Of a stretch of DNA of 64,000 nucleotides, positions 1 to 9,240 are shown piece after piece (position 1 is the first letter of the stretch; each line of letters opens with the position of its first letter). Source of the stretch: Niallia circulans (lineage in GTDB: Bacteria; Bacillota; Bacilli; Bacillales; Cytobacillaceae); assembly GCF_007273535.1 (NCBI RefSeq), contig NZ_RIBP01000004.1, positions 3,448,001 to 3,512,000 on the forward strand. The letters are read 5' to 3'. The notes beneath the pieces were generated by a model, which saw only the letters and a program-made list of their open reading frames with translations, had not been told where the DNA came from and made no database searches. Both the position numbers and the translations under genes were made by a program.

Positions 1-1936
1 TTTGTGATGACACAGCAAAAGCAATCCTAGATGGAATATTCGCCTTAATGACACCTGTAATGACATCGACAGAAGGACGCTGTGTCGCAATAATTAAATG
101 AATGCCCGCAGCACGTGCCATTTGCGCAAGCCTTGTGATGGCATCCTCTACGTCATTTGAAGCAACCATCATTAAGTCGGCAAGCTCATCAACGATTACG
201 ACGATGTATGGCAATAATGGCTGCTTTTCGTCTTCTTCGGCATTATACCTATTAACATAGTCATTATAGCCTTCAATATTACGAGTGCCAGTATGAGAAA
301 ACAGATCATATCTTCTTTCCATCTCACTGACAACCTTTTGCAGTGCCTGAGATGCTTTTTTTGCATTTGTAACAACAGGTGCTAGGAGATGGGGGATACC
401 ATTATAAACATTCAACTCAACCATCTTCGGATCAATCATCATCATCTTCACTTCATGCGGCTTTGCCCTCATTAAGATGCTTGTGATAATACCGTTAATA
501 CACACACTTTTTCCGCTGCCTGTTGCACCGGCAACAAGAAGATGGGGCATTTTATTTAACTCTGCGCAAACAGCATTTCCAGTAATATCCCGCCCGAAAG
601 CAATCATCAGCTTGCTGTCCGGCTTATCATTTTTGTTTGTTTCGAGCACTTCCCGCAGTGAAACCATCGCAACCTCTGAGTTCGGCACTTCAATTCCAAT
701 CGCTGATTTCCCTGGAATTGGCGCTTCAATCCGGATGTCTTTTGCTGCAAGCGCTAATGCTAAATCATCACTTAAATTGACGATTTTGCTTACCTTAACA
801 CCCTCACTAGGATGAACCTCATATTTAGTAACAGCAGGCCCAAGATGTACCTCTGTTACCTTTGCCTTAACACCAAAGCTGTGGAAGGTTCGCTCAAGTT
901 TCGCTGCATTCGCATGTATCTGTTCATATTCGCCACTTTGGTCAGCCTTTTTTGGCGCCTTCAATAGTTTAATAGGCGGCAGCTTATAATCCTTATTTTC
1001 AACCTCTGTGAAGGTAATTGGGACAATTGCTTCTTCCACTGTATCATTTTCTGCTGGTGCTTGGATTACTTCCTCCTGCTGTTGTGTATCTTCATAAGCA
1101 TTTGCAGTAAACGATGAGATGATTGGCTCCGCATACGGCTCCTCGCTGTGTGCAATTGGAGGATTGACGATTAAAGGCTGCAACTCCTCCTCCTGCTGCT
1201 GTTCTTGTTCTTGTGTTCTTTGTCTTCTTTGTGACTGCGATCGTGCTCTTGCCGACTGCCTGTCCTCTTTTTTCGCTTCCCTCTTTGCCGAAGCCGACTC
1301 TTTCCACTCTCTTATATCCTCTAAAAAGGCAAGCCATTGTCGTTTAATGAAGCTCCAGATGGATAGCATCATTTTGCGAAAGGCCCCACTTAATGTTTTG
1401 CCTGTCAGCAGAATCACTCCTGTTATAATGGCTAAGAAACTGACAATCTGCGTTCCGGCAGTATCAAACAGGAAATGGAACATTGCGAACAGGACTGCAC
1501 CAATCATGCCTCCCCCTAAATCCATTCCAGTCGGTTTTCCGTTCACTTCAAGCCAAAACAGCTCCCAAGTGTTGAAAATAACACTTGGATTGTCGAATCT
1601 TCCTTCACTTGACAGCATATTAAACAACGTCACATGACTTAAAAGCAGAATCGCACCGACAATTAAGTAGATTCCATTTAATTTAGTATGAAATAAATAC
1701 GGCTTTTCTCTTTTCCACATTAAATACCCGCCGTACACGATCAGCCCGAGAAGGCAAAGGATATACCATTCTCCCGTAAAAAACCGAAAGAACAGCACAA
1801 TAGTCGCCCCAACAGCCCCAAGCTTTAATATGGAGATAAAGCTTAAAGTAATTAAAATAAGCGCAGCAAGCTCAAATTGAATTGTCTTTTTGAGATGCTG
1901 CTTCTTTTTCGTTTTTCTAGTTTTTCTTTTTGCCAT
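1..1936 (-). CDS. spoIIIE: DNA translocase SpoIIIE/FtsK (3' part beyond left edge)
   Basis: Membrane-anchored ATPase that pumps the chromosome into the forespore. About 645 residues are visible of the roughly 790 usual for the family; the C-terminal part of the motor and the gamma DNA-reading domain lie outside the window. The start ATG follows an AGGTGA ribosome site. The N-terminus is Lys/Arg-rich ([12 protein letters not shown]), then come about four hydrophobic segments (residues 20-170), a Gln/Glu-rich linker (near 225-300), and the motor with Walker A GATGSGKS near residue 469 and a [11 protein letters not shown]alker B region. The position after tepA-ylzJ matches B. subtilis, which supports SpoIIIE over the SftA paralogue. 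Confidence 0.96.
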   Translation of the reverse strand, partial: MAKRKTRKTKKKQHLKKTIQFELAALILITLSFISILKLGAVGATIVLFFRFFTGEWYILCLLGLIVYGGYLMWKREKPYLFHTKLNGIYLIVGAILLLSHVTLFNMLSSEGRFDNPSVIFNTWELFWLEVNGKPTGMDLGGGMIGAVLFAMFHFLFDTAGTQIVSFLAIITGVILLTGKTLSGAFRKMMLSIWSFIKRQWLAFLEDIREWKESASAKREAKKEDRQSARARSQSQRRQRTQEQEQQQEEELQPLIVNPPIAHSEEPYAEPIISSFTANAYEDTQQQEEVIQAPAENDTVEEAIVPITFTEVENKDYKLPPIKLLKAPKKADQSGEYEQIHANAAKLERTFHSFGVKAKVTEVHLGPAVTKYEVHPSEGVKVSKIVNLSDDLALALAAKDIRIEAPIPGKSAIGIEVPNSEVAMVSLREVLETNKNDKPDSKLMIAFGRDITGNAVCAELNKMPHLLVAGATGSGKSVCINGIITSILMRAKPHEVKMMMIDPKMVELNVYNGIPHLLAPVVTNAKKASQALQKVVSEMERRYDLFSHTGTRNIEGYNDYVNRYNAEEDEKQPLLPYIVVIVDELADLMMVASNDVEDAITRLAQMARAAGIHLIIATQRPSVDVITGVIKANIPSRIAFAVSSQ

Positions 1937-1999
1937 GTTATCACCTAATGTTTCTATATGTTTTCTTTTCGTTCGCTTTTGATTTTGGGTTTATGCACG

Positions 2000-2026
2000 A
2001 AATAAGCAGCCTTGATTCGGCTGCTA
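2000..2026 (-). terminator. Hairpin between ylzJ and spoIIIE
   Basis: A perfect 7-bp stem (AGCAGCC / GGCTGCT) with a 7-nt loop lies downstream of ylzJ on the minus strand, followed by TTATTTCG rather than a clean T-run. It may be a weak terminator that partly separates tepA-ylzJ from spoIIIE. Confidence 0.4.
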
Positions 2027-2076
2027 TAATTTTGGTTATTCTATTTTTTATTATATCATAAGTTGAAAAAATACAG

Positions 2077-2289
2077 CTAAATTAATGGTATTTTTGCACC
2101 TGGCTGAACAGGTCCATGCAAGTAATGACTTGGATCTGTTGAAAGGACACGAACAACTTCGTATTCATGCATTTCGTTTTTGGCAACTAGAAGGGGGATA
2201 CCATTATAATCAATCACCTGTTGCTTTTCAAAAGTCTCTTGGCCGATTGGAAATATCAATTCATCTGGCATCATTGTATACATAATCAT
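2077..2289 (-). CDS. ylzJ: YlzJ-like small protein
   Basis: A 70-residue protein of unknown function that always accompanies tepA and spoIIIE in Bacillus; identity rests on position and size. Its ATG overlaps the tepA stop codon (ATGA), so the two are translationally coupled. The sequence starts [13 protein letters not shown] and ends in a Pro/Gly-rich tail ([12 protein letters not shown]). No signal peptide or known catalytic motif is seen. The overlap with tepA suggests a linked role, but none is shown by the sequence. Confidence 0.82.
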   Translation of the reverse strand: MIMYTMMPDELIFPIGQETFEKQQVIDYNGIPLLVAKNEMHEYEVVRVLSTDPSHYLHGPVQPGAKIPLI

Positions 2290-3032
2290 TGTACTAATCC
2301 TTCATTCTTATCCTTTTTTAAATCAATAAGTTCATTCAGCTTTGTCATTGCTTCCCCAACACCGCCAACACCGTCAATTAATCCAGATGTTACAGCATCT
2401 GCACCAATCACATTTGTCCCAATATCTCTTGTCAGGTTGCCTTTTGCAAACATTAAATCTTTAAAGTCTTCTTCTTCAATTTTGCTGTGCTTTGTCACAA
2501 ACTTAACGACTCTTTCCTGCATTTTGTCTAAGTATTCAAAGGTTTGCGGCACACCGATTACAAGCCCTGTTAACCGAATCGGATGGATTGTCATTGTCGC
2601 TGTTTCAGCTATAAAGGAATGATCGCACGATACGGCAATGGGAACACCGATGGAATGTCCCCCACCTAAAACTAACGATACAGTCGGCTTAGACAGAGAA
2701 GCCAGCATTTCTGATATTGCTAAGCCTGCTTCCACATCCCCGCCGACCGTATTTAAAATAACCAATACGCCTTCAATTTTTGGATTTTGCTCTATCGCAA
2801 CAATTTGCGGAATGAGATGCTCATATTTAGTTGTTTTATTTTGTGGAGGGAGCTGTAAATGTCCCTCTATTTGTCCGACAATTGTTAAACAATGAATTTT
2901 CGAATCCTGAGATAACTGAGGCACATTTGTTTGTCCTAGCTGTTGTATTTTTTCCATGAGCGTAGACGACGGTTTATCTTCCTTCGGCTGCTGCTCTTCT
3001 GTATTATTATAATTCTCATTTCGGTTAGCCAT
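2286..3032 (-). CDS. tepA: ClpP-like translocation-enhancing protease TepA
   Basis: A 248-residue ClpP/crotonase-fold serine protease of the TepA family, described in B. subtilis as enhancing protein export and degrading small acid-soluble spore proteins. The N-terminal 40 residues are polar and low-complexity. The ClpP-like core shows the nucleophile elbow GGGHSIG with Ser127 and a candidate catalytic His150 in the TIHP context. The ORF starts at ATG after a GGAAGGGAG ribosome site and overlaps ylzJ by four bases. There is no signal peptide, so it is probably cytoplasmic or membrane-associated. Confidence 0.93.
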   Translation of the reverse strand: MANRNENYNNTEEQQPKEDKPSSTLMEKIQQLGQTNVPQLSQDSKIHCLTIVGQIEGHLQLPPQNKTTKYEHLIPQIVAIEQNPKIEGVLVILNTVGGDVEAGLAISEMLASLSKPTVSLVLGGGHSIGVPIAVSCDHSFIAETATMTIHPIRLTGLVIGVPQTFEYLDKMQERVVKFVTKHSKIEEEDFKDLMFAKGNLTRDIGTNVIGADAVTSGLIDGVGGVGEAMTKLNELIDLKKDKNEGLVQ

Positions 3033-3198
3033 TATATTCTCCCTTCCAACACATTATGCTTTTATTATGAAGCTAGAAAGGGAATTTCATGCGAACCAAA
3101 ATTAAATTTCCACCTGGCACATTGCTTAGCGCTTATTAACAGCTTTTGGGTAATTGGTTATACGAAGGTATATCTGTTTAGAATTGTATAAATTTAAA

Positions 3199-3237
3199 TA
3201 AAAAGGCCGTGCTTTAATCAGCACGACCCCTTTTTAA
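3199..3237 (-). terminator. Rho-independent terminator after the 51-aa gene
   Basis: A GC-rich stem (GGTCGTGC / GCACGGCC) with loop TGATTAAA is followed on the minus strand by CTTTTTATTT, directly after the stop codon of the small gene. Its A-rich other flank could also allow termination in the opposite direction. Confidence 0.85.
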
Positions 3238-3238
3238 A

Positions 3239-3394
3239 CTATTCTTGCTCAGTACCGCTGTCTTTATTGTGTTTTACACCTTTGCTTTTATAAGGTTTTG
3301 CACTTTTAGCTTTTTTCGCGCCTGCTTGCCAACGGTTCCAGCCTTTTTTGCCAGTCCCTCTGCCAGTACCGCCCTTACCCTTTGCTTTGCTCAT
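3239..3394 (-). CDS. Small basic Gly/Lys-rich protein (DUF3934-like)
   Basis: A 51-residue ORF starting MSKAKGKGGTGRGTGKKGW and ending DSGTEQE. A GAGGTGA ribosome site sits eight bases before the ATG and a strong terminator follows the stop, so it looks like a real monocistronic gene. The protein is highly basic (about 13 Lys/Arg in the first 40 residues) with two Trp in GWNRWQAG. From memory it resembles the DUF3934 family of short Bacillus proteins; I could not check this. Its function is unknown; the composition would suit nucleic-acid binding, which is inference only. Confidence 0.7.
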   Translation of the reverse strand: MSKAKGKGGTGRGTGKKGWNRWQAGAKKAKSAKPYKSKGVKHNKDSGTEQE

Positions 3395-3467
3395 TTATTG
3401 TCACCTCTTATGTTGGAAGCTTATTAGTAATTGTTTTCATCATGTCTCATATAAATACAGACATGCA

Positions 3468-3522
3468 TAAAAAATGCACCTCCAATTGTTTAGTGTTTTA
3501 CTGTAAACAATTGGGGTGCACA
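3468..3522 (-). terminator. Terminator of the RNase J gene
   Basis: On the minus strand, just after the RNase J stop, TGCACCCCAATTGTTT pairs with AAACAATTGGAGGTGCA (one bulge) around a 13-nt loop and is followed by TTTTTTAT. This is a strong intrinsic terminator isolating the RNase J gene from the genes to the left. Confidence 0.88.
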
Positions 3523-3544
3523 TTTAAAGAATGCGCTAAATTAC

Positions 3545-5233
3545 TTACTTCGTATCCTTATTTCTTGGTGTTCTCACTTCCATAATAATTGGAAGTATCA
3601 TCGGTCTGCGTTTTGTTTTTTCGTACAAGAACTGATTCAGTGTATCTCTTATATCTTGTTTAATGCCCGTCCAGTCAAAGCTGTCTTTACTGATGCTTTT
3701 TTCGACGATATCTTTAACACGGTTTGCCGCCTCTTCCAGAAGCTGTTCGGATTCCCTAACATACACAAATCCTCTTGTAATAATTTCAGGTCCAGCAGAA
3801 ATTTTGCGCTCCTGTTTATTTAATGTAACAACAACTGTCAAAATTCCGTCCTGAGACAAGAGCTTACGGTCTCTTAATACGATATTACCAACATCGCCAA
3901 TACCGCTTCCGTCAATTAAAACATTGCCAGAAGTAACTTTCCCGCTTGTACGAAGCTTGCCGTCTTTAATTTCCATCATTTCTCCCTGTTCAGGAATATG
4001 GATATTTTGCGGCAGAACTCCACATTTCTCAGCAAGCTGTGCATGTGGCTTTAATACACGATACTCTCCGTGAATTGGAATGAAGAACTTCGGCTTAAGA
4101 ATATTAATCATAAACTTAAGCTCTTCTTGACTGCCGTGGTTAGAGCTATTGAATGTTTTGTTACCAGTTAGAACACTTGCACCTAAACGGTATAGCATAT
4201 CAATCGTTTTATTAACAAATACTTCGCCACCAAGTAACGACGATGCTGCAAATAAAATAGTATCTCCATCACCGATGTTAACTTGTTTATGATTTTTCCT
4301 TGCCATTCTATGCAATGCTTCAACTGGCTCACCCTTGTTGCCTGTTGTTAGGATAACTGTTTCGTTTTTCTCACGACCTTGAATTTCTTGGAACGAGACA
4401 AGAATATCCTCTTGAATATCAATATAGCCATGCTTTTGCGCAATATTTAAGATAACTTGAAGATTTTTGCCCATCACAGCAATTTTGCGGTTTGCTTTTG
4501 CAGCAGCATCAAAAATATGCTGAATTCTGTTAAGATCTGTTGCAAATACAGTTGCGATGATTCTGCCTTTTGTACGAAGGAAGGCATTTGTCAATTCCTC
4601 TGTTACAACCGAATCTGATATTGAGTAGCCAGGCTTGTCCGCATCTGTACTGTCAGATAGCAAACAAAGAACGCCTCTTTCACCAAGTTTCGCCATCTCA
4701 GCATAGCCTGGTTTATACAAGTCACCAGCAGTTTGGTCAAATTTAAAGTCACCAGTATGTACTATTGCACCTTCAGATGTATGAATGACAATAGCAATGC
4801 TATCAGGAATGCTGTGGTTCACCTTGAAGAACGACACAGAAGCAGAGCTGAATTTCAATACTGATTTCGAAGTAACAATTTCAAAACGGACTTGTCCTTT
4901 AAAGTCTTGCTCCTTCATTTTCTCTTTCGCCAATTCAGCCGTAAGCCTTGTAGTGTAAACAGGTACGTTCAGCTCTCTAAGAAAGAAGGATAGTCCCCCA
5001 ATATGATCTTCATGTCCGTGCGTTAAGAAGATTCCCTTCACTCGTTCTTCGTTTTGTTTTAAATAAGTGACATCTGGAACGACGATATCAATTCCAAGCA
5101 TCTCATTTTGCGGATACATTAAGCCAGCATCAATTACAAATATGTCTTCATCGACTTCGACTGCAAACATATTTTTACCGTTCTCCCCTACTCCTCCGAG
5201 GGCAACCAGCTTTATCTTTTCATTTTTCTTCAC
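3545..5233 (-). CDS. rnjB: Ribonuclease J (rnjB locus)
   Basis: A 562-residue metallo-beta-lactamase/beta-CASP RNase that processes and degrades mRNA and 5S/16S rRNA precursors. The beginning of the lactamase core carries GGVGENGKN and the metal-binding motif HGHEDH at residues 72-77; HTGDFKFD and NHGSQEEL follow in the beta-CASP part, and the C-terminal domain ends near residue 555. Start is GTG with an AGGAGG site nine bases upstream. Position between dapA and tepA is that of B. subtilis RNase J2. The HxHxDH motif is complete here, whereas I recall it being degenerate in B. subtilis J2. Naming it J2 therefore rests on synteny. Confidence 0.9.
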   Translation of the reverse strand: MKKNEKIKLVALGGVGENGKNMFAVEVDEDIFVIDAGLMYPQNEMLGIDIVVPDVTYLKQNEERVKGIFLTHGHEDHIGGLSFFLRELNVPVYTTRLTAELAKEKMKEQDFKGQVRFEIVTSKSVLKFSSASVSFFKVNHSIPDSIAIVIHTSEGAIVHTGDFKFDQTAGDLYKPGYAEMAKLGERGVLCLLSDSTDADKPGYSISDSVVTEELTNAFLRTKGRIIATVFATDLNRIQHIFDAAAKANRKIAVMGKNLQVILNIAQKHGYIDIQEDILVSFQEIQGREKNETVILTTGNKGEPVEALHRMARKNHKQVNIGDGDTILFAASSLLGGEVFVNKTIDMLYRLGASVLTGNKTFNSSNHGSQEELKFMINILKPKFFIPIHGEYRVLKPHAQLAEKCGVLPQNIHIPEQGEMMEIKDGKLRTSGKVTSGNVLIDGSGIGDVGNIVLRDRKLLSQDGILTVVVTLNKQERKISAGPEIITRGFVYVRESEQLLEEAANRVKDIVEKSISKDSFDWTGIKQDIRDTLNQFLYEKTKRRPMILPIIMEVRTPRNKDTK

Positions 5234-5283
5234 TTTTTGTTTCCTCCTATGTTGAGTTAGCCGACCATTGATCAGTTAACAAT

Positions 5284-5313
5284 ATTATACTTTATCTATT
5301 TAAATGTTTACAA
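5284..5313 (-). promoter_or_regulatory. Candidate SigA promoter for the RNase J gene
   Basis: On the minus strand TTGTAA, an 18-bp spacer and a perfect TATAAT lie about 50 bases before the GTG start. The leader between contains an imperfect stem (GTTAACTG / CGGCTAAC). Confidence 0.6.
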
Positions 5314-5385
5314 CCAATTTCAAAGAAAACGCGTACAGCATGGAGGAAGAAAGCAATAGCAACCAGTAACTAACTTTGCCAGAAA

Positions 5386-5408
5386 TGTTGATTAAAAGCC
5401 AATCAACA
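5386..5408 (-). terminator. Weak hairpin after the permease gene
   Basis: GTTGATT pairs with AATCAAC around a 7-nt loop soon after the permease stop, followed by ATTTCTGG. The stem is AT-rich and the T-run is poor, so termination is likely partial. Confidence 0.4.
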
Positions 5409-5414
5409 GTTACA

Positions 5415-6752
5415 TTATTTTGCTTTTTTAAATTTAAAAATAGACATAATAATCAAAAATGCCAGTACAACCAAACAAGCAATAATACTGATTCTGTTAT
5501 CCTCATTCATAATAAAGCTGATACTTATTAGTGTTAGTGCTGCTGCTGCAAGCCCAGTAATGTAAGGATAACCCCATAAACGAAAACTTGGCATCGTTGG
5601 ATAGCTCTTCCGCAGTTTAATTTGAGCTAGACAAATACTTATCCAAACAATGGAAACGACAAAACCTGGAAATGCCATCAGCAATGTAAATACTTCATTT
5701 TGGGCAACAAGCGCAATCATTGATCCAAGCAATAATACGACACCAGTTAAAACAAGGCTATATGTCGGCACACCGCTTTTTGAAAGCTTACTGAACGCTT
5801 TTGGCGCCTCTCCCTCTTCTGCAAGTGAGTGAAGCATTCTTGTACATCCATAAATGCCAGAGTTAGCCGCTGACAATACAGCAATTATCAGAATAAAGTT
5901 CATGATATGTGCAGCGCCCTGCAAACCAGAAATGGACAGTACTTGTACAAACGGACTCGATGATTCTGTCAACTCATTCCACGGAATTAATCCACATATG
6001 ATTAAGATTGGCAATGTATAGAAAAGGACGATTCTTAAAATAAAGCTTTTTATCACCTTTGGCAGTATTTTCTCTGCATCTTGAGCTTCCGTAACTGTGA
6101 CACCGATAAGCTCTGAACCTCCATATGAAAACATAACAACTAAAAGAGCAGCAAAAATGGATGTAAAGCCATTCGGAAAGAATCCGCCATGCTCTGTAAA
6201 ATTCCGGAAATAATTAGCGCCATCAGAAGGGATAATACCAAATAAAATTCCTGCACCTAAAATAATAAATACAATAATCATCGCTATTTTAATACCAGCA
6301 AACCAAAATTCAAACTCTCCGTAATGCTTTACATTCATTAAGTTTATACTCAGAATAAAAATAGTACATAGTATACTTAATAGCCATAATGGCACATCTG
6401 GAAACCAGTATTGCAAGAAGCTTCCGGCAACAACTACTTCAATAATACACACTGCCAGCCAAAGGACACAATAAAGCCAGCCAATAATAAAGGACATTCT
6501 GCTTCCAAACGCTTTTAAAATAAAGCCCTTCATATTTGTGTTTGGATAAACGATCGCCATTTCAGCAATAGCTCCCATTACAACCAATAATAATAAACCT
6601 GCAAAAATATAGGCAACAACTACACCAGGTCCAGCAACGCCAACCGTTTCACCGCTCCCTTTGAAAATGCCTGTCCCAATAGCGCCACCCATCGCCATCA
6701 GGCTGATATGTCTCGGTTGCAGTTTCTTCTGCAACGTATTTTTTGTTTCCAT
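5415..6752 (-). CDS. Amino-acid permease, AAT family (APC superfamily)
   Basis: A 445-residue integral membrane transporter with about 12 hydrophobic segments. The first helix carries the APC signature GGAIGTGIF, and the loop AEMAIVYP and the segment FSYGGSELIGVTVTEAQD fit the AAT subfamily (YbxG/YbgF-like), which moves amino acids with protons. The chosen ATG (METKNT) has AAGGAGG six bases upstream; an in-frame extension of ten residues lacks a site. The gene sits between dapA and rnjB, where B. subtilis has no permease. The substrate cannot be read from sequence; lysine or a related amino acid is a guess from the neighbours. Confidence 0.88.
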   Translation of the reverse strand: METKNTLQKKLQPRHISLMAMGGAIGTGIFKGSGETVGVAGPGVVVAYIFAGLLLLVVMGAIAEMAIVYPNTNMKGFILKAFGSRMSFIIGWLYCVLWLAVCIIEVVVAGSFLQYWFPDVPLWLLSILCTIFILSINLMNVKHYGEFEFWFAGIKIAMIIVFIILGAGILFGIIPSDGANYFRNFTEHGGFFPNGFTSIFAALLVVMFSYGGSELIGVTVTEAQDAEKILPKVIKSFILRIVLFYTLPILIICGLIPWNELTESSSPFVQVLSISGLQGAAHIMNFILIIAVLSAANSGIYGCTRMLHSLAEEGEAPKAFSKLSKSGVPTYSLVLTGVVLLLGSMIALVAQNEVFTLLMAFPGFVVSIVWISICLAQIKLRKSYPTMPSFRLWGYPYITGLAAAALTLISISFIMNEDNRISIIACLVVLAFLIIMSIFKFKKAK

Positions 6753-6834
6753 TGTACTCCTCCTTAAGTCACTTAACCTCATCTATTCCTATCAATCAAA
6801 AAAGCTCAATACATATCATTTGTTCTTCAGAAAT

Positions 6835-6906
6835 AAAAAAACCAAATCCCCCGAAAAACCCTGTTCCACTGCCGATGCAGTAGGGATTGACGGGAAATCT
6901 GGTTTT
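6835..6906 (-). terminator. Branched terminator/attenuator between dapA and the permease
   Basis: On the minus strand a 16-nt arm at 6891-6906 pairs, with a few mismatches and wobbles, to 6838-6853. Inside it CCCT pairs with AGGG and ACTGC with GCAGT around a 4-nt loop. A run of seven T follows immediately. It ends dapA transcripts or acts as a regulated leader for the permease whose ATG lies 83 bases downstream. Confidence 0.75.
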
Positions 6907-6987
6907 ATCTCTATAAACCTCATTTAAACTTTTTCGTCTATATGGATAGACTAGCTATGTAATACTGATCTACCCATCCAAATATAA

Positions 6988-7851
6988 TTAGAAAAAGCTT
7001 GCCAGTTTTGTTCTTTCCTCTTCTGTCAGTGGCACAAGAGGCAATCGGACTGAACCGACATCAATACCTTTTAATTGAAGTGCTGTTTTAACTGGTACTG
7101 GGTTAGGCGCAGCAAATAGTGCTGTCATAACTGGCAGCAATTCTTGATGCAACTGCGCTGCTTTGGCGATATTTCCCTCAAGGAAAGCCGCTACCATCGC
7201 CTGCATCTCAGGACCAATTACATGTGAGGCAACGGAAATGACACCAGTTCCGCCAACAGACAGCAATGGCAATGTTAAGCTATCATCTCCACTGTATACA
7301 TAGAAATCACTTGGCGTACCTGCAATAATTTTTGTAATATTATTAAGGTTGCCACTTGCTTCCTTCACTGCAACGATATTTTCAACAGCTGATAATCGAA
7401 TAATTGTTTCGGGTTCGATATTAACAGCAGAACGACCTGGAATATTATAAATCATAACAGGAAGGGCTGTGGCATCTGCGACTGCCTTCACATGCTGATA
7501 CAAACCTTCTTGGTTTGGCTTGTTATAATATGGGCCAACAACCATGACAGCGTCAACGCCTGCCCGTTCTGCTTCTTTTGTCATCTCGATGGAGTCATAA
7601 GTGTTATTACCACCAGTCCCTGCGATGATTGGAACTCTCTTTTCCACTACCTTTACCACATGCTTAAATAATGCAATCTTTTCTTGTTTTGATAATGTTG
7701 GAGATTCGCCAGTTGTTCCTGCAACAACTAAGGAATCTGTTCCATTTGCTATCAAATGATTAACAATCTGTGTTGTTTTCGGAAAATCAATATGTCCCTT
7801 TGCATCAAATGGTGTAATCATGGCCGTTGACACTCTACCAAATAAACCCAT
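6988..7851 (-). CDS. dapA: 4-hydroxy-tetrahydrodipicolinate synthase
   Basis: Condenses pyruvate and aspartate semialdehyde at the first step specific to lysine, diaminopimelate and dipicolinate synthesis. The 287-residue TIM-barrel protein has the pyruvate-binding GTTGES (45-50), the catalytic Tyr135 in MIYNIPGR and Schiff-base Lys163 in AVKEASG. Length is normal for the family. It follows dapG by 37 bases, so the two are co-transcribed, and a T-run terminator lies downstream. Its product feeds both cell wall DAP and the DpaAB enzyme encoded a few genes upstream. Confidence 0.97.
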   Translation of the reverse strand: MGLFGRVSTAMITPFDAKGHIDFPKTTQIVNHLIANGTDSLVVAGTTGESPTLSKQEKIALFKHVVKVVEKRVPIIAGTGGNNTYDSIEMTKEAERAGVDAVMVVGPYYNKPNQEGLYQHVKAVADATALPVMIYNIPGRSAVNIEPETIIRLSAVENIVAVKEASGNLNNITKIIAGTPSDFYVYSGDDSLTLPLLSVGGTGVISVASHVIGPEMQAMVAAFLEGNIAKAAQLHQELLPVMTALFAAPNPVPVKTALQLKGIDVGSVRLPLVPLTEEERTKLASFF

Positions 7852-7888
7852 CGTTCCACTCCTATTCTCATTTTCAATCTTGTTGTGT

Positions 7889-9115
7889 TTAATGCTGTTC
7901 CTTATCTAATTCAAATGAATCATGCAATACGTTTACAGCGCGGACTAAATCCTCCTGTTTAACGAGGACCCATATAGTCGTATGGCTATCCGCAGATTGT
8001 AAAATGCGAATTCCTTTATTTGAAAGTGCTGTGACAATTTTCGAAGTAACACCAGGCACGCCTGCCATGCCGGCTCCAACCACTGACACCTTTGCACATT
8101 CTTTCTCTACTATTGGCTCATAGCCCATTTCTTGTAATACAGCTGTTGCTTTTTTTGCCATTTCATCTGTTACTGTGTATACGACGCTGTTCAATGAAAT
8201 ATTAATGAAGTCAACGCTGATTTCTTCATTGGCCATAGCCTTAAATACTTGAGATTGCAAATCATACTGGTCCTTTTTGGCAAGAACTTTAATTTGCGTT
8301 ACATTTGCAACATGAGCAATTCCTGTCACAGGTCTTTCTTTAATATCACTGCCTTTATTATCATGGCTGCTTGATGTTACAAGTGTTCCAGTTCCTTTTG
8401 AATGTGTGGAACGGATGCGAATTGGAATTTCCGCCTGCATAGCAATCTCCACCGCTCTTGGGTGAATAACTTTAGCACCTTGATATGCCATATTGCAAAC
8501 CTCCGTATACGTCACAACGGAAAGTGGTCTTGCATTTTCAGCAATGCGCGGATCTGCCGTCATAATACCTTCCACATCTGTGAAGATATCGATTACTTCT
8601 GCATTCAACGCAGCACCTAATGCAGCAGCGGATGTATCGCTTCCGCCTCTGCCCAATGTTGTTGTATCACCGTTTCCAGCAGCACCCTGGAAGCCTGCAA
8701 CAACTACGACATCATAAGTTTCAAGCTCTTTATGGACGCGTGTGCAATCCATTTCAAGAATCCTTGCATTCATGAAATCATCATTTGTAACAAATCCGGC
8801 TTGAGCGCCTGTAAGTGCTGTTGCTTTTATGTTGTTTTCCAGTAACAGCTGTGTAAATACAACACTGGAAATGATTTCTCCACAAGACAATAGCAAGTCA
8901 TTTTCGCGTTTGCTTAACTGGCTCTCAGAACCACCGATAAGAGATAAAAGCGTATCTGTTGCATACGGTTCCCCTTTTCTTCCCATTGCGGAAACGACGA
9001 CTACTACTTTTTGGCCATTTGCTAAGGCATCTTGTATATGCTCTTTAGCTTGATTGCGGCTTTGTTCATCTCTTACAGATGTTCCACCGAATTTTTGTAC
9101 TACTATTTTTGTCAT
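7889..9115 (-). CDS. dapG: Aspartate kinase I (DapG type)
   Basis: Phosphorylates aspartate at the entry of the lysine/threonine/methionine/DAP pathway. The 408-residue protein has the kinase motif KFGGTS at residues 8-13, the catalytic-domain segment LGRGGSDTSAAALGA, and two C-terminal ACT domains (about 265-400). Synteny with asd and dapA identifies it as the DapG isozyme, which in B. subtilis is inhibited by meso-diaminopimelate rather than lysine. ATG is preceded by AGAGGTG. The 224-base gap to asd holds two hairpins that could regulate it independently of asd. Confidence 0.95.
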   Translation of the reverse strand: MTKIVVQKFGGTSVRDEQSRNQAKEHIQDALANGQKVVVVVSAMGRKGEPYATDTLLSLIGGSESQLSKRENDLLLSCGEIISSVVFTQLLLENNIKATALTGAQAGFVTNDDFMNARILEMDCTRVHKELETYDVVVVAGFQGAAGNGDTTTLGRGGSDTSAAALGAALNAEVIDIFTDVEGIMTADPRIAENARPLSVVTYTEVCNMAYQGAKVIHPRAVEIAMQAEIPIRIRSTHSKGTGTLVTSSSHDNKGSDIKERPVTGIAHVANVTQIKVLAKKDQYDLQSQVFKAMANEEISVDFINISLNSVVYTVTDEMAKKATAVLQEMGYEPIVEKECAKVSVVGAGMAGVPGVTSKIVTALSNKGIRILQSADSHTTIWVLVKQEDLVRAVNVLHDSFELDKEQH

Positions 9116-9155
9116 TGCTATACACCTCTGTACACCTTAAAAAAGTGTTTTCTAT

Positions 9156-9227
9156 TAAAAAGGGGATCATCCGAGCATCCGCATCTTCATATTTTAGAAA
9201 GCTGCAGTTTCTCAAGACATCCCCTTA
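9156..9227 (-). terminator. Terminator-like hairpin in the dapG leader
   Basis: On the minus strand AAGGGGAT (9226-9219) pairs with ATCCCCTT (9167-9160) and is followed by TTTTT. Between the arms lies GAAACTGCAGCTTTC, itself self-complementary. The dapG start is about 40 bases further on, so this is either an asd terminator or a dapG attenuator. Confidence 0.65.
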
Positions 9228-9240
9228 TTGCTATTATATG

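Noticed and set aside
1092..1337. Minus-strand 81-residue frame inside spoIIIE
   Set aside because: It is in a different frame of the same strand as spoIIIE and overlaps its low-complexity linker, whose repetitive codons open the other frames.
477..1637. Plus-strand open frames of 112 and 172 residues
   Set aside because: They lie fully inside spoIIIE on the other strand. Their compositions (Ser/Thr/Cys/Phe-rich) are typical antisense shadows and they lack ribosome sites.
3545..5233. Calling the RNase J gene rnjA because of its intact motif
   Set aside because: Position between dapA and tepA fits the rnjB locus and J1 lies elsewhere in Bacilli. The name is kept by synteny with the motif flagged as a finding.
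6753..6987. S-box (SAM riboswitch) or T-box before the permease
   Set aside because: None of the conserved sequence blocks of these leaders is present; only a branched terminator is supported.
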